Of a stretch of 64,000 bases of DNA, positions 43,996-52,801 are shown in pieces. Every line of letters begins with the position of its first letter. The first letter of the stretch is position 1. The position numbers and the translations under genes were made by a program. The stretch spans positions 17,980-81,979 of the forward strand of contig JAWCLH010000011.1 of the NCBI GenBank assembly GCA_038851035.1. Direction: 5' to 3'. Source of the DNA: Thermoplasmata archaeon. Its GTDB lineage: Archaea; Thermoplasmatota; DTKX01; VGTL01. The notes under the pieces are model-generated. The model saw only the letters and a program-made list of their open reading frames with translations, did no database searches and was not told where the DNA came from.

Positions 43996-44048
43996 GCTGA
44001 ATCCGACCTCCCTCATCATATTTTCCACGCGGGTGCATTAACTTTATG

Positions 44049-44062
44049 GTATACTATATTAC
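44049..44062. promoter_or_regulatory. Bidirectional TATA block between Omp28-like gene and deoC
   Basis: GTATACTATATTAC reads as a TATA element on both strands; predicted starts near 44030 (minus) and 44082 (plus). Confidence 0.45.
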
Positions 44063-44098
44063 TGGCTACACATCCTACATCGATTCGGCGGTGGGAAA

Positions 44099-44776
44099 AT
44101 GATGATAACGCGCCAGCAATTGGCTGCCATGATAGACTACACCCTCCTTGCGCCCGAGGCCGGACGCGAGGACGTAAAGAGGCTCTGCGAGGAGGCCCGG
44201 AGGTACGAATTCGGGCACGTCTGCGTCAACCCACGCAACGTCGCGCTGGCTTCGGCCCTCCTCCGCGGAAGCGGGGTGGGCGTCTGCTCCGTCGTCGGCT
44301 TTCCGCTCGGAGCAACCCTCCCAGAAATCAAGGCAGCCGAGGCGCGAAGGGTCGTGGAGCTCGGTGCGAGCGAGGTGGACATGGTCCTTGACGTCGCTGC
44401 TCTGAAGGACGGGGAGGACTTCAGGGTGGTCGAGGACATCGCGGGCGTGGTCAGGGCCGCCTCGGTCGCTGTGAAGGTGATTCTTGAGACATGCTTGCTC
44501 ACGGAGGAGGAGAAGAGGAGGGCCTGTGCTCTCGCGCTCGAGGGGGGGGCGGCCTTTGTGAAGACCTCCACGGGCTTCGGGCGGGCAGGAGCAACGGTGG
44601 ACGACGTGAAGCTGATGCGCTCCGTCGTGGGTGACAGGGCAGGGGTGAAGGCGGCCGGCGGAATTCGGAGCTTCGACACCGCCTGCGAGATGATAAGGGC
44701 GGGCGCGACCAGAATAGGCACGAGCCACGGCCCCGCGATTCTCAATGGCTGGAGGCCCGTGGACGCGCTCATGTAA
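44099..44776 (+). CDS. deoC: Deoxyribose-phosphate aldolase
   Basis: A 225-residue DeoC that splits 2-deoxyribose-5-phosphate into glyceraldehyde-3-phosphate and acetaldehyde. The Schiff-base Lys155 is in FVKTSTGFG, the second Lys184 in VKAAGGIRSF, and AVKVILETCLL and VCVNPRN are conserved. Length matches the family. It stands alone here, with no nucleoside phosphorylase or phosphopentomutase beside it; it likely serves nucleoside salvage. ATG at 44099 or 44102. Confidence 0.96.
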   Translation: MMITRQQLAAMIDYTLLAPEAGREDVKRLCEEARRYEFGHVCVNPRNVALASALLRGSGVGVCSVVGFPLGATLPEIKAAEARRVVELGASEVDMVLDVAALKDGEDFRVVEDIAGVVRAASVAVKVILETCLLTEEEKRRACALALEGGAAFVKTSTGFGRAGATVDDVKLMRSVVGDRAGVKAAGGIRSFDTACEMIRAGATRIGTSHGPAILNGWRPVDALM

Positions 44777-45012
44777 CTCCATCGACCCCTGGGGGACTAG
44801 GGCGCCAGCTCGGCAACAGGCCCCGCGACCCTTTGCTCGGCGCCTGCCCTACTCTCCCAGCGGCCCCCGGTCCGGGGTTCAGCGGCCAACCCTGCGCGCG
44901 CCCAGCCACCGGCCGCCCCCTCCCATCAGCTCCCCTCTTCCCCCCATCCTCACCAAGTCAAGCGACTGGTCATTCGCCTGCCGTCTCAGCAGGGCGAGTG
45001 GCGGGGACGGGC
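44777..45012. other. Intergenic region, nothing recognised
   Basis: 236 bp between convergent deoC and the DHH gene. GC-rich, C-biased on the plus strand, without coding frame, hairpin with T-tract or tRNA. Confidence 0.4.
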
Positions 45013-45912
45013 TCAGTCAATAATCTTGAGGAGCTCCTCCACCCTAACTTTCCGCTCCAGCGTGGCCCCGCTCGCGCGCTTGTGGCCCCCACCCCCGAGC
45101 CACCTCGCGAGCTTCAGGACATCGTAGTCCTTCTGCGTCCTGAACTCGCAGCGAGTCATCGAGGGCATCCGGTTGATGACAATAACCACGTCGAAGGGCG
45201 CCTGGGGATGGGTCAGGAGGCTCCGGGTCACGAGATAGACGGGGAGGGGATCCGACGACTCCACTACGGCCACCTTTCGTTGACTGACCTCGTGAACCTG
45301 AACAAGCTCCAGTGCCCTTGCCTCGACCTTTTTCGCGAAGGCGGCGTACTCTTCGAGGAGGGGGTTGTATTCCTCTTTCATAACCTCCCCAGGTCCGTTG
45401 ATTGCGAGCTTGCGGGCGAGTTCCTGAAGACTTTTCGCGACCGCGTCCCAGTCGTCCTTCCCTTTGTAGGCGTCGACAAGGTCCCTGAGCCTCTGCGCCA
45501 TGGGGCTCTCGATTTTGCCTTGGTCAATCTCCTCCGCGATCCCCTCAAAGCCGCTGGTTATCTTCAGGTATTTCGCCACGAGCTGGGCAGCGCTGGGAGC
45601 CTCGGGGTCGTTGAGGACCTCCAGCCTCTCGTGTTTGAAGTCACCGACGTCCCAGCTGTGGTGGTCAACCCAGACCGCTTTATCGAAAACCAGCGAGGCG
45701 ATGAGGGCCTCCCTAGTTGGGGCGAGGTCGAAAACATAGATAATCTCATTCTGCTCGTCGTCCTCGTCTATCGCGGAGGCGAGGGTGCTGAAAAGTCGCG
45801 AGGGGGAGGAGAAGAAGACCCTGCACGGCTGCTCGGGGCCCGCGCTCTTCAGGAATGTGGCCAGGCAGAGGATGCCGTCCGAGTCGGTGTGGGTGACGAC
45901 CGTCGGTGGCAT
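45013..45912 (-). CDS. DHH-family phosphoesterase
   Basis: A 299-residue protein of the DHH superfamily. Motif I is THTDSDGILC (a variant of DHxDxDG), the signature DHH is in KAVWVDHHSWDVGD, and the DHHA1 domain ends in ARWLGGGGHKRASGA. Members cleave 5'-phosphodiesters in oligonucleotides, DNA or dinucleotides (RecJ/NrnA/GdpP relatives). The first Asp of DHxD replaced by His-Thr context is common in archaeal members. ATG 45912 places motif I at residue 7 as usual; an upstream frame to 46041 is non-conserved. A weak TATA (TCAAATACC) fits a leaderless start. Confidence 0.85.
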   Translation of the reverse strand: MPPTVVTHTDSDGILCLATFLKSAGPEQPCRVFFSSPSRLFSTLASAIDEDDEQNEIIYVFDLAPTREALIASLVFDKAVWVDHHSWDVGDFKHERLEVLNDPEAPSAAQLVAKYLKITSGFEGIAEEIDQGKIESPMAQRLRDLVDAYKGKDDWDAVAKSLQELARKLAINGPGEVMKEEYNPLLEEYAAFAKKVEARALELVQVHEVSQRKVAVVESSDPLPVYLVTRSLLTHPQAPFDVVIVINRMPSMTRCEFRTQKDYDVLKLARWLGGGGHKRASGATLERKVRVEELLKIID

Positions 45913-46149
45913 TGGGATGGAATAAGCGGATGGGTATTTGACGGTTTTCCCAGTACCGCCACCGCTCTCCAGCCGGCTCGCCGGATTCCGTCCTCCACCA
46001 ATGATGGGCATTTGCGCCTCCACGATACAATAATAACCCACGAGTGAGTTACGAGCTAGCCGAGGCTCGGGCCCTACGGCGTGGGCCAGTGCTGCTCGAG
46101 GGGCCCCGGGCCGAAGGAAGGCGCGGGTGGCTGCCGGAGGAGCGGTAGC

Positions 46150-47457
46150 GTGAAGGAATGGCTGAGGGAGCGGGTCTACAGCGGGGCGCTCGGGCCGACG
46201 CGTGACGGCTCGAGGGTCGTGGTCGCGGGCTGGCTGCAGGAGCTCAGGAATCTCGGCGGAATCGCCTTCCTCCAGCTGCGCGACAGGGAGGGCACGGTCC
46301 AGCTCACGCTGGTGAAGAAGGAGAACCGGGAGCTCTTCAAGCGCCTCACCACCCTCAATAGGGAGAGCGTTGTTGCCGCGGCATGCGTGCTCAGGGCCAA
46401 CCCGGAGGCCCCGCGTGGCTTCGAGCTCATTCCACAGGAGGTCGAGGTGATCTCCGAGGCCGCGGCGCCGCTCCCAATGGGCGTGGTCGACAGAGTTGGC
46501 GTCGAGCTCGACACACGCCTGACCAGCCGCTTCATTGACCTGCGCAGACCCGAGAGCTCTGCCGTCTTTAAAATCAGAGCTTCGATGCTCGCTGGAATAA
46601 GGGAGACATTAGAGCGCGAGGGTTTCATCGAGGTCCACACCCCCAAGCTCGTCGCCACCGCTACGGAGGGTGGAACCGCGCTGTTTCAGGTCCAGTACTT
46701 CGAAAGAAAGGCCTTCCTGAACCAGTCACCCCAGCTCTACAAGCAGATGCTGATGGCGACCGGGCTGGACAGGGTCTACGAGATCGGTCCCGCCTTCAGG
46801 GCCGAGGAGCACGACACCGTACGCCACCTGAACGAGTTCACCTCGGTGGATGCGGAGCTCGCCTTCGCGGATGAGGAAGACGCGATGGGCGTTCTGGAGA
46901 GGTGCCTTGCCGGAGCGATTCAAAGGGTGCTAGAGGAGAGGGGGAGAGAGCTCGAGACACTCAGGGTCTCTCTCGACAAGCCATCGGTCCCTTTGCCCCG
47001 TCTGCCCTACTCCAAATGCGCCCGGCTAGCTGAGGAGGCGGGGGCGGCGCTCGAGCCCGACGGGGACCTCGGCATGGAGGCCCTCCGGGCGGTCGGCGAG
47101 CAGCAGCGGGGCTTCTACTTCATCACCCGCTGGCCAGCCGCTCTCAAGCCATTCTACGCCCTCCCATTCGATGAAAAACCAGACGAGACCAGGAGCTTCG
47201 ACCTCATGTTCCGCGAGAGGGAGCTGGCCTCCGGGGCCCAGAGGGTCCACGACGCCGCCCGGCTGGAGCAGCGCCTGAGAGAGAGCGGGCTCGACCCCTC
47301 AGGCTTCAGGTTCTATCTGGAGGCCTTTAGGTACGGAATGCCCCCCCACTCAGGCTGGGGGCTCGGGGCCGAGAGGGCGCTGATGGTACTGACGGACAGG
47401 GACAATATCCGTGAGTGCGCTCTATTCCCGAGGGATAGGTACCGTCTCACGCCTTAA
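46150..47457 (+). CDS. aspS: Aspartyl-tRNA synthetase, archaeal type; probably non-discriminating (Asp/Asn)
   Basis: A 435-residue class II synthetase: N-terminal OB-fold anticodon domain, then ESPQLYK-type block (NQSPQLYKQMLMA), motif 2 region AFRAEEHDTVRHLNEF and motif 3 GWGLGAERALMVL. By alignment from memory with the Thermococcus kodakarensis enzyme, the Trp26 and Lys85 that define discriminating enzymes are replaced by Gln (GWLQELRNLG) and Pro (EAPRGFELIP). This suggests it also charges tRNA-Asn with Asp, requiring a GatCAB amidotransferase. GTG 46150 is chosen because GGAGG lies 8-9 nt upstream and the length is typical. Confidence 0.93.
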   Translation: MKEWLRERVYSGALGPTRDGSRVVVAGWLQELRNLGGIAFLQLRDREGTVQLTLVKKENRELFKRLTTLNRESVVAAACVLRANPEAPRGFELIPQEVEVISEAAAPLPMGVVDRVGVELDTRLTSRFIDLRRPESSAVFKIRASMLAGIRETLEREGFIEVHTPKLVATATEGGTALFQVQYFERKAFLNQSPQLYKQMLMATGLDRVYEIGPAFRAEEHDTVRHLNEFTSVDAELAFADEEDAMGVLERCLAGAIQRVLEERGRELETLRVSLDKPSVPLPRLPYSKCARLAEEAGAALEPDGDLGMEALRAVGEQQRGFYFITRWPAALKPFYALPFDEKPDETRSFDLMFRERELASGAQRVHDAARLEQRLRESGLDPSGFRFYLEAFRYGMPPHSGWGLGAERALMVLTDRDNIRECALFPRDRYRLTP

Positions 47458-47507
47458 GCCACTCCGCAATCTATTAATTCGCCCTCCCAGATATCCATGC
47501 GAGGGAG

Positions 47508-48185
47508 ATGGCTGAGAGGAAAATCTCCACCACTAGCGAAATCAATCGGGCCCTCCTGAAGGAGCTCGAGGCCACGAGGAGCGTCCAGCTCACGAGGCTC
47601 ACCGGGCAGCATTGCATCGCGATCGGCCTCCCCGCGGGTTACACCGTGCGGGTTGAGGGGAACGCAGGCGACTTCTTCGGCGCACTCAACAGCGGCGCCT
47701 CTCTCTCGCTTAACGGGAATGCGGGGCGCTTCTGCGGCGACAGCATGATATCGGGCGAGCTCATTGTTAACGGGGACTGCGGGAGCGGGGCCGGGCACTA
47801 CATGCGCGGGGGCACCCTTGTGGTCAAGGGCGATTGTCGCGGCCCGGCAGGACAGATGATGCGGGGCGGGACACTCGTCATAGATGGGGCGGTCGGACGG
47901 GAGACCGGGAAGTACATGATGCTCGGCGAGCTCGTGGTCGTGGGCGACGCGGGCGAGCTCGTGGGAGAGAACATTATGGGCGGAGCGATATTTGTGCTCG
48001 GCGAGCCGGCGTCACTCGGCCTGAATGCACGCCTCTCGAAGCCCTCCCCCCAGGAGCTCGATAGGCTGAGGCAACTCCACCGGCTATACAAGTTCAGACG
48101 CGTCCAGAGCGACGAGGAATTCTTGGACTTCAAGAAAATATTCCCAGAGACCGCCCGACCCCTGATAGGGGAGGTGAGGATGTGA
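47508..48185 (+). CDS. Glutamate synthase domain 3-like (GXGXG beta-helix) protein
   Basis: A 225-residue protein whose core is a right-handed beta-helix with GXGXG turns: VEGNAGDFFGA, LNGNAGRFCGD, NGDCGSGAGHYM, KGDCRGPAGQMM, DGAVGRETGKYM and VGDAGELVGENIMGG. This is the third domain of glutamate synthase (also seen in FwdC), which in archaea is a separate gene. It precedes a gene for an FMN-type GltB domain by 34 nt. No class II amidotransferase domain or ferredoxin-domain protein is in the window. Confidence 0.9.
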   Translation: MAERKISTTSEINRALLKELEATRSVQLTRLTGQHCIAIGLPAGYTVRVEGNAGDFFGALNSGASLSLNGNAGRFCGDSMISGELIVNGDCGSGAGHYMRGGTLVVKGDCRGPAGQMMRGGTLVIDGAVGRETGKYMMLGELVVVGDAGELVGENIMGGAIFVLGEPASLGLNARLSKPSPQELDRLRQLHRLYKFRRVQSDEEFLDFKKIFPETARPLIGEVRM

Positions 48186-48219
48186 CGAGCTCAGGCGGCT
48201 GGAAGACTGGGCCGGGGCT

Positions 48220-49503
48220 TTGTCGCGAGCCCGCGGCTCTCTTGACCGGCGCATGGAGTGGTGGAACGGGGGTGACCGGCTGAAGCACGAAGAAATCCGG
48301 CGCAAGGCCTCCTCAGGCACAGTGAGGCTCGCAAGTGGCTCCCCAGAGAGGCGGCTCCCCGGCCTTGACGAAATCTGTATATGCCCGGCCCGGCTTGCCG
48401 GCGGCTTCCCAGCCGACATTTTCGGGGGAATCGACACCGATGTCTCAATAGGTCTGAAGGGATGCAGGAATCCCCTCAACCTCCAAACACCGGTCTTTAT
48501 TCCGGGAGCCCCTTTCGGGGAGGTCGGGAAGGGCGTACGCCTAGCATTGGCCTACGGTGCCTCCCTCGCTGGCACGGCGTTCGGGACCGGCGAGGGCGGT
48601 TTTCTTCCCGAGGAAGGAGCAATATGCCGGGAGTTCCACGGGCGGTCAATGGTTACGTGGGGCCCGGGGCGCTACGGTGTCTCACCCGAGTCCCTGAGGG
48701 CCGGCGACGCCGTCGTCGTCGAGCTCTGCGGCACGGGAAGGGGCTCGACCACCGGACTCCTTAGGATGGAGAGAAGCATACCGGCCCACGCGGCTCTTTA
48801 CGGTGTTCCGGAGGGATTGGATTTAGTTCTGCCGCCCCACCCCCTCGACCTAGAGTACATGGAGGACCTCAGGCTCCACATCGAGCTGATGAGAGAGCTC
48901 ACGGAGCACCGCGTGCCCGTGATAGTCAGAATGGGCGCGGCGAGGGTCTACGAGGAGGTCAAACTCGCGGTCGAAGCGGGTGCGGACGCGGTCTGGCTGG
49001 ACGCCCTGGAGTCTCCCCTGCACGGAGCGCCTGTCGTGGTCGCTGAGGAAGTCGGTATCCCTCTTGTCGCGATATTCGCCCCGGCGAGGAGAGCGCTAGA
49101 GGAGACGGGGGCGAAGGAGAGGGGAGTGAAACTGCTGGTCTCTGGCGGAATGACCGACGGCGCGGAAGTCTTCAAGGCCCTCGCGCTTGGCGCGGACGCG
49201 GTCGGGGTGCCCGAGGGCGCCATGATTGCGATTCGATTGGAGGAGGGCGGTGGTGGAGCTCACCTAGGCACAGCCGCCCCAGGGCCGGCTCCGGAGCTGG
49301 ACTGGAGGCTCGCGGGCAGGAGCTTGGCGAACTATCTCCAGGCCCTCACGGACGAGGTCAGGGTGCTGACCGCCGCCACGGGCCACACATCGACCGCCGC
49401 GCTCGGCCCCGAGGACCTCAGGGCCCTGACCTACAATGCCGCGGCCCTGACGGGGCTGAAGCTCGCGGGCTACGACCGTCAGCTCCCGATGTGGATGCAC
49501 TGA
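48220..49503 (+). CDS. Divergent glutamate synthase domain 2-like (FMN barrel) protein
   Basis: Up to 427 residues, TIM-barrel type, related to the FMN domain of GltB. Shared features: DIFGGIDTDVSIGLKGCRNPLNLQTPVFIPG, FGTGEGGFLPEE, MVTWGPGRYGVSPESL, GADAVWLDALESPLHGAPV and LLVSGGMTDGAEVFKALALGADAVGV. The Cys cluster that holds the 3Fe-4S centre in glutamate synthase, and the CxxxC ferredoxin motifs of archaeal enzymes, are not present. It therefore may use FMN without Fe-S. Start is unclear: TTG 48220 or ATG 48253. Probably forms a complex with the upstream GXGXG protein; the amine donor and product are unknown. Confidence 0.8.
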   Translation: MSRARGSLDRRMEWWNGGDRLKHEEIRRKASSGTVRLASGSPERRLPGLDEICICPARLAGGFPADIFGGIDTDVSIGLKGCRNPLNLQTPVFIPGAPFGEVGKGVRLALAYGASLAGTAFGTGEGGFLPEEGAICREFHGRSMVTWGPGRYGVSPESLRAGDAVVVELCGTGRGSTTGLLRMERSIPAHAALYGVPEGLDLVLPPHPLDLEYMEDLRLHIELMRELTEHRVPVIVRMGAARVYEEVKLAVEAGADAVWLDALESPLHGAPVVVAEEVGIPLVAIFAPARRALEETGAKERGVKLLVSGGMTDGAEVFKALALGADAVGVPEGAMIAIRLEEGGGGAHLGTAAPGPAPELDWRLAGRSLANYLQALTDEVRVLTAATGHTSTAALGPEDLRALTYNAAALTGLKLAGYDRQLPMWMH

Positions 49504-49620
49504 GCGCCCGTGCCCTGACCAGTCCCTCCCATTATTGCTCCCGACGCTGCGGGACAGGTTGCCGACCCGAGGCCCGGGCGGACCCCAGTGCAGCCGTTGT
49601 TGAGGAGCCAACAATACCAA

Positions 49621-49630
49621 AATATATAAA
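49621..49630 (+). promoter_or_regulatory. TATA element for the 49666 gene
   Basis: AATATATAAA, centred about 40 nt before the ATG, with a purine-rich GGGAGAGAG leader. Confidence 0.6.
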
Positions 49631-49665
49631 TTTCGCAACTATACCTTTGAAATCAGGGAGAGAGA

Positions 49666-50349
49666 ATGGGCGAGACCGGTCAGCAGGGGGCGAAGCAGCC
49701 GCGAAATGCCCAGGCGGTCCAGGAAGAGAGTCGGAGCGCGCTCACGGTCCCCGGGAAGCGGATGGCGATTGGCGGGCTTATGAAGAAGAAGATGTTTCTG
49801 TTCGGAATCGTTGTTGCGGTCGTGGTGGTCGTGGTGGCGGCCGCAGCCCTCGGCGGTGGGGGAGGTTCCATCGGGCCATCCAAGCCCGCGCCGCCGGCCC
49901 ACTTCAAGCTCGAGTCGAAAACGGGGCAGACAATTAATATACAAGGGGAGCTCGTTCCCGAAGGCCAGACGGTCGAGTACGCGATCGACTTTGGCGGGGG
50001 CAACTCGACCAACGTGACCAACATCTATGAGGTCACGGTCAGGTGCACCTGGACCGACGACATGTCCGAGTCGAGACCGGACACGATGACCTTCACCCTC
50101 TCCTCTCCAGACGGACAGAACGTCACCCAGAAGACGGAGGGCATGAAGGGCCAGGCAACACTGACGATAAAGGTGAGCAATATAACTGATAGCAAAATCG
50201 AGGACAACAGTCGGGGCTGGACGCTGCGGGTGACGTGCGAGAACGCGGGCGATGACCCAATCGGCCCCATCGGATTCTTTGTGTGGGTGGACCCGGGCAA
50301 CGACTGGTCAGCCACCGTGGATTACAAATACTATGGAAAGGCCGGGTAG
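49666..50349 (+). CDS. Single-pass membrane protein with extracellular beta-rich domain
   Basis: A 227-residue protein, not recognised as a named family. A 45-residue hydrophilic N-terminus precedes a transmembrane helix (MFLFGIVVAVVVVVVAAAAL), a Gly/Pro linker, then about 150 residues of beta-rich, Asn/Thr-rich sequence with NxT/S sites (GGNSTNVTN, DGQNVTQKT, VSNITDS) that would be glycosylation targets outside the cell. It resembles Ig-like domains in archaeal surface proteins. Monocistronic with its own strong TATA. Role unknown. Confidence 0.75.
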   Translation: MGETGQQGAKQPRNAQAVQEESRSALTVPGKRMAIGGLMKKKMFLFGIVVAVVVVVVAAAALGGGGGSIGPSKPAPPAHFKLESKTGQTINIQGELVPEGQTVEYAIDFGGGNSTNVTNIYEVTVRCTWTDDMSESRPDTMTFTLSSPDGQNVTQKTEGMKGQATLTIKVSNITDSKIEDNSRGWTLRVTCENAGDDPIGPIGFFVWVDPGNDWSATVDYKYYGKAG

Positions 50350-50476
50350 ACACAACCTCGGGCCTGGCCTTTTTCGCCACCTTCACTGTCACTATAAGCC
50401 ACAGAAGAACAACCCATCTCTCCGACTGCGAAGCGCCTGCGCGGGCTCGCGCCCCAGGCCCATCCTGCTCCCCGTG

Positions 50477-52126
50477 CTAGATTCGCCTCTCCGGGCTGGC
50501 CTCTCCGACTCCCCCGAGCTCTCCGGCCTGCCCCTGGCCCGCATTTGCGTTGAGCGGACTGCGCCGGCCATCAAGGCAGTATTCCCTGTCGCACTCCCTG
50601 CCAACCTTTTTGCTTGTGTAGTAGTAAGGGAAGCCCATCAGGTACCTCATCGGGGCGCCTATCTTGCTCCCGTGCTTCCAGAAGAGGTAGGATATGAAAT
50701 AGATGAACGAGGCCAGCGCCACTGATGACCTGAGCTGGGGCATCCAGAAGTCCATGTTGTTCCTCCAGCACTTCATTATGAACTCCCACTGCAGCTCGGT
50801 GAAGTTCCTGAGGTCGGACCGCTTCGCCTTGCTCAGAATCGCCTCCTCAATTGGAATAAAAACCACTGGCGTGTAGAACATCTTCGCCCCGTGGTAGCGC
50901 AGCTCATCCACGAGCTCCAGCGTGGCGATTACGTCCTCCTCGGTCTCGTCAGGCATCCCGGTCATTATCGTGCACAGTGGCCACCACCCGCTGTCGTTCA
51001 TTATCCCTATGCCCTGCACGACCAGCTCAGGCCACCTGTCCACGCTGAACGGAAGCGCCTTGCCCCTCATGTGCTTCCGCATCAACGCCGCGCTCCCCGT
51101 CTCTATCCCGACCTCGACAGTGATGAACCTCTCCCTGTAGCCCTGCTCCGGGCCCCAGGGCGATTTCTCCATAAGAATGGGCGCGAGCTCTTCGGTTATC
51201 TTCGGGTCGTATACCACAGGGGCGAGCGAGGCGTGGGAGAGGAGGATGTACTCGACACCGGGGTGGGAGGCGATGGTTCTGAAAAGATTAACGATTTTCT
51301 CCCTGTTCGGGACGAAGTTCGGCCCGCACTCGTAGAGGAAGATGTCCTCGGTTGTGGTAAATATGGCCTTCGAGCCGCACCTGACGGTGATCTCGACCTC
51401 TTTCATTATGTGGTCCAGGGAGAAGGAGTGCCTCTTTCTCATCGTCGGTGTGCAGAAGTGGCACCCGCGGCCGCAGCCGCGCATTATCTCCACGGTTCCG
51501 TAGGTCGCGGCCCCTGTTATCGGGGGTATCTCTGAGGGGTCGGGTTTGGTCGCGACATAGTACTCCGGAACCTTCTCCCCGTTCAAAATTTTATGGAATA
51601 TCTCCACCAGATCCCTCTCGCACTCGCCCTGGAAGAGGAGGTCTATGCCGAAAAGCTTCTGGGAGTTCGTGTCGCGAATCTGCCAGACGCCGGGCCCTCC
51701 CACGACCACCTTCGGCCTGTATTTCCGAATCGCGGGGTGCCGCATCATCCTCCTGAACTCGACCGCGTTGAGAGACTCCCCCCCGAACCCTATAAGGGAG
51801 TTGTAGGTGGTCGAGACATAGGCCAACCCCATTGGGTCCATTGTTGTCGCCGCGAATATCTTTGTCCCCGGCCCGATGAACCTGCCGAGGTTGTTGTAGT
51901 GCGACACCACGACGTTCTCCCTACCAAACTCCTTGGCGAGAAGGGCCTCGGCCTTTCTTAGGCCGTAGGGAGCGAACCGCGCCCTTCCGTCCTCGAGGTC
52001 GTCGGGTGTGAAGTATTTTTCTAGAGCGATTTTGGAGAAGAGCTGCGGGAATGTGCAGGTGAAGGCGACGAAGGGGTTGTAGCCATAGTGGCTCATCTCG
52101 GCTCGCGAGGCCGAGAGCACTATCAT
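50477..52126 (-). CDS. B12-binding radical SAM protein
   Basis: A 549-residue enzyme. The N-terminal 190 residues have a cobalamin-binding-like Rossmann region (TKIFAATTMDPMGLAYVSTTYNSLIG, KVVVGGPGVWQI, LLFQGECERDLVEIF). The SAM cluster motif CGRGCHFCTP (CxxxCxxC) is near residue 225 in TVEIMRGCGRGCHFCT. A C-terminal hydrophobic segment (VALASFIYFISYLFW) suggests membrane association. Cobalamin radical SAM enzymes act as methylases or cyclases; archaeal GDGT ring synthases belong to this class, so a lipid substrate is possible but unproved. ATG 52126 has GGGGAGG 4 nt upstream. Divergent from a winged-helix regulator. Confidence 0.88.
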   Translation of the reverse strand: MIVLSASRAEMSHYGYNPFVAFTCTFPQLFSKIALEKYFTPDDLEDGRARFAPYGLRKAEALLAKEFGRENVVVSHYNNLGRFIGPGTKIFAATTMDPMGLAYVSTTYNSLIGFGGESLNAVEFRRMMRHPAIRKYRPKVVVGGPGVWQIRDTNSQKLFGIDLLFQGECERDLVEIFHKILNGEKVPEYYVATKPDPSEIPPITGAATYGTVEIMRGCGRGCHFCTPTMRKRHSFSLDHIMKEVEITVRCGSKAIFTTTEDIFLYECGPNFVPNREKIVNLFRTIASHPGVEYILLSHASLAPVVYDPKITEELAPILMEKSPWGPEQGYRERFITVEVGIETGSAALMRKHMRGKALPFSVDRWPELVVQGIGIMNDSGWWPLCTIMTGMPDETEEDVIATLELVDELRYHGAKMFYTPVVFIPIEEAILSKAKRSDLRNFTELQWEFIMKCWRNNMDFWMPQLRSSVALASFIYFISYLFWKHGSKIGAPMRYLMGFPYYYTSKKVGRECDREYCLDGRRSPLNANAGQGQAGELGGVGEASPERRI

Positions 52127-52180
52127 AGCGCCTCCCCCCTCACTGCTGCCGCCGGCCATCCGGGCCGAGGATACCCGTGC

Positions 52181-52229
52181 ATGTATTTATTGATTTGCAT
52201 ACCTCGGCAAATAAAAATAAATAAATATC
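52181..52229. promoter_or_regulatory. Divergent promoter region between B12 radical SAM and winged-helix genes
   Basis: Minus-strand AATAAATACAT (52181-52193) fits a start near 52161; plus-strand AAATAAATATC (52219-52229) fits a start near 52250, 4 nt before the ATG. The two TATA elements are 37 bp apart, so a regulator bound between could affect both genes. Confidence 0.5.
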
Positions 52230-52253
52230 GGAGCCGCATATCCTCCATCCGCC

Positions 52254-52625
52254 ATGGGATGCGGCGCCACCGGGCACCTCAGGGCCTTCGCGGCGGAAGT
52301 CACCAGGGGACTGGGATTTCCAAGGGGCTGCGCGGCGATTATCGAGGTGCTGGCGGCCCACGGGCGCAGGCTGAGCTTCGCCGAGATATCCCGCAGGGTC
52401 AGGATATCCGAGCGCAGCCTGAGGAGCCATCTCCAGACGCTCGTGAACAGGGGAGTCGTGAGGAGGGTCGTCTCGGTCACGCCGCGCAGGAGGCTCGCCT
52501 ACAAATATTACATAGCGCCGCTGAGCGAGATTCTAGCGATGCTCAGGGCTGAGGTCCTGCGCAGAATCGAGAGGCTCAAGAGGGTCGCGATGGAGATTCA
52601 GGCAGCCCGCAGAGCGGTGGCTTGA
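52254..52625 (+). CDS. Winged helix-turn-helix transcriptional regulator
   Basis: A 123-residue regulator. The HTH core is AAIIEVLAAHGRRLSFAEISRRVRISERSLRSHLQTLVNRGVV, followed by the wing strand pair VVSVTPRRRLAYKYYIAPL and a long C-terminal helix for dimerisation (ILAMLRAEVLRRIERLKRVAMEIQ). Archaeal proteins of this layout (ArsR/MarR/TrmB N-terminal type) bind palindromic sites. Almost leaderless. As divergent neighbour, it is a candidate regulator of the B12 radical SAM gene. Confidence 0.82.
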   Translation: MGCGATGHLRAFAAEVTRGLGFPRGCAAIIEVLAAHGRRLSFAEISRRVRISERSLRSHLQTLVNRGVVRRVVSVTPRRRLAYKYYIAPLSEILAMLRAEVLRRIERLKRVAMEIQAARRAVA

Positions 52626-52801
52626 GCCCCACGCTCGCGACTCCACGCATGGCTTGTGGCATCGGTGCTGCTCACCACAACCGGGCCTGCCGCGCGGGCG
52701 CGCCTGATTGCCCTTTCGCGAAACGCATTGCTTCTAAGCCTCTGTCCCTGTCAGGCCAGCTACCCGGTTTCTACCTCAATTCACCCTCCCCGAACGCCCA
52801 G

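Noticed and set aside
50477..52126. Naming the B12 radical SAM protein as a GDGT ring synthase (GrsA/GrsB)
   Set aside because: Class membership fits, but no specific residues or neighbours prove the substrate; kept only as a hypothesis.
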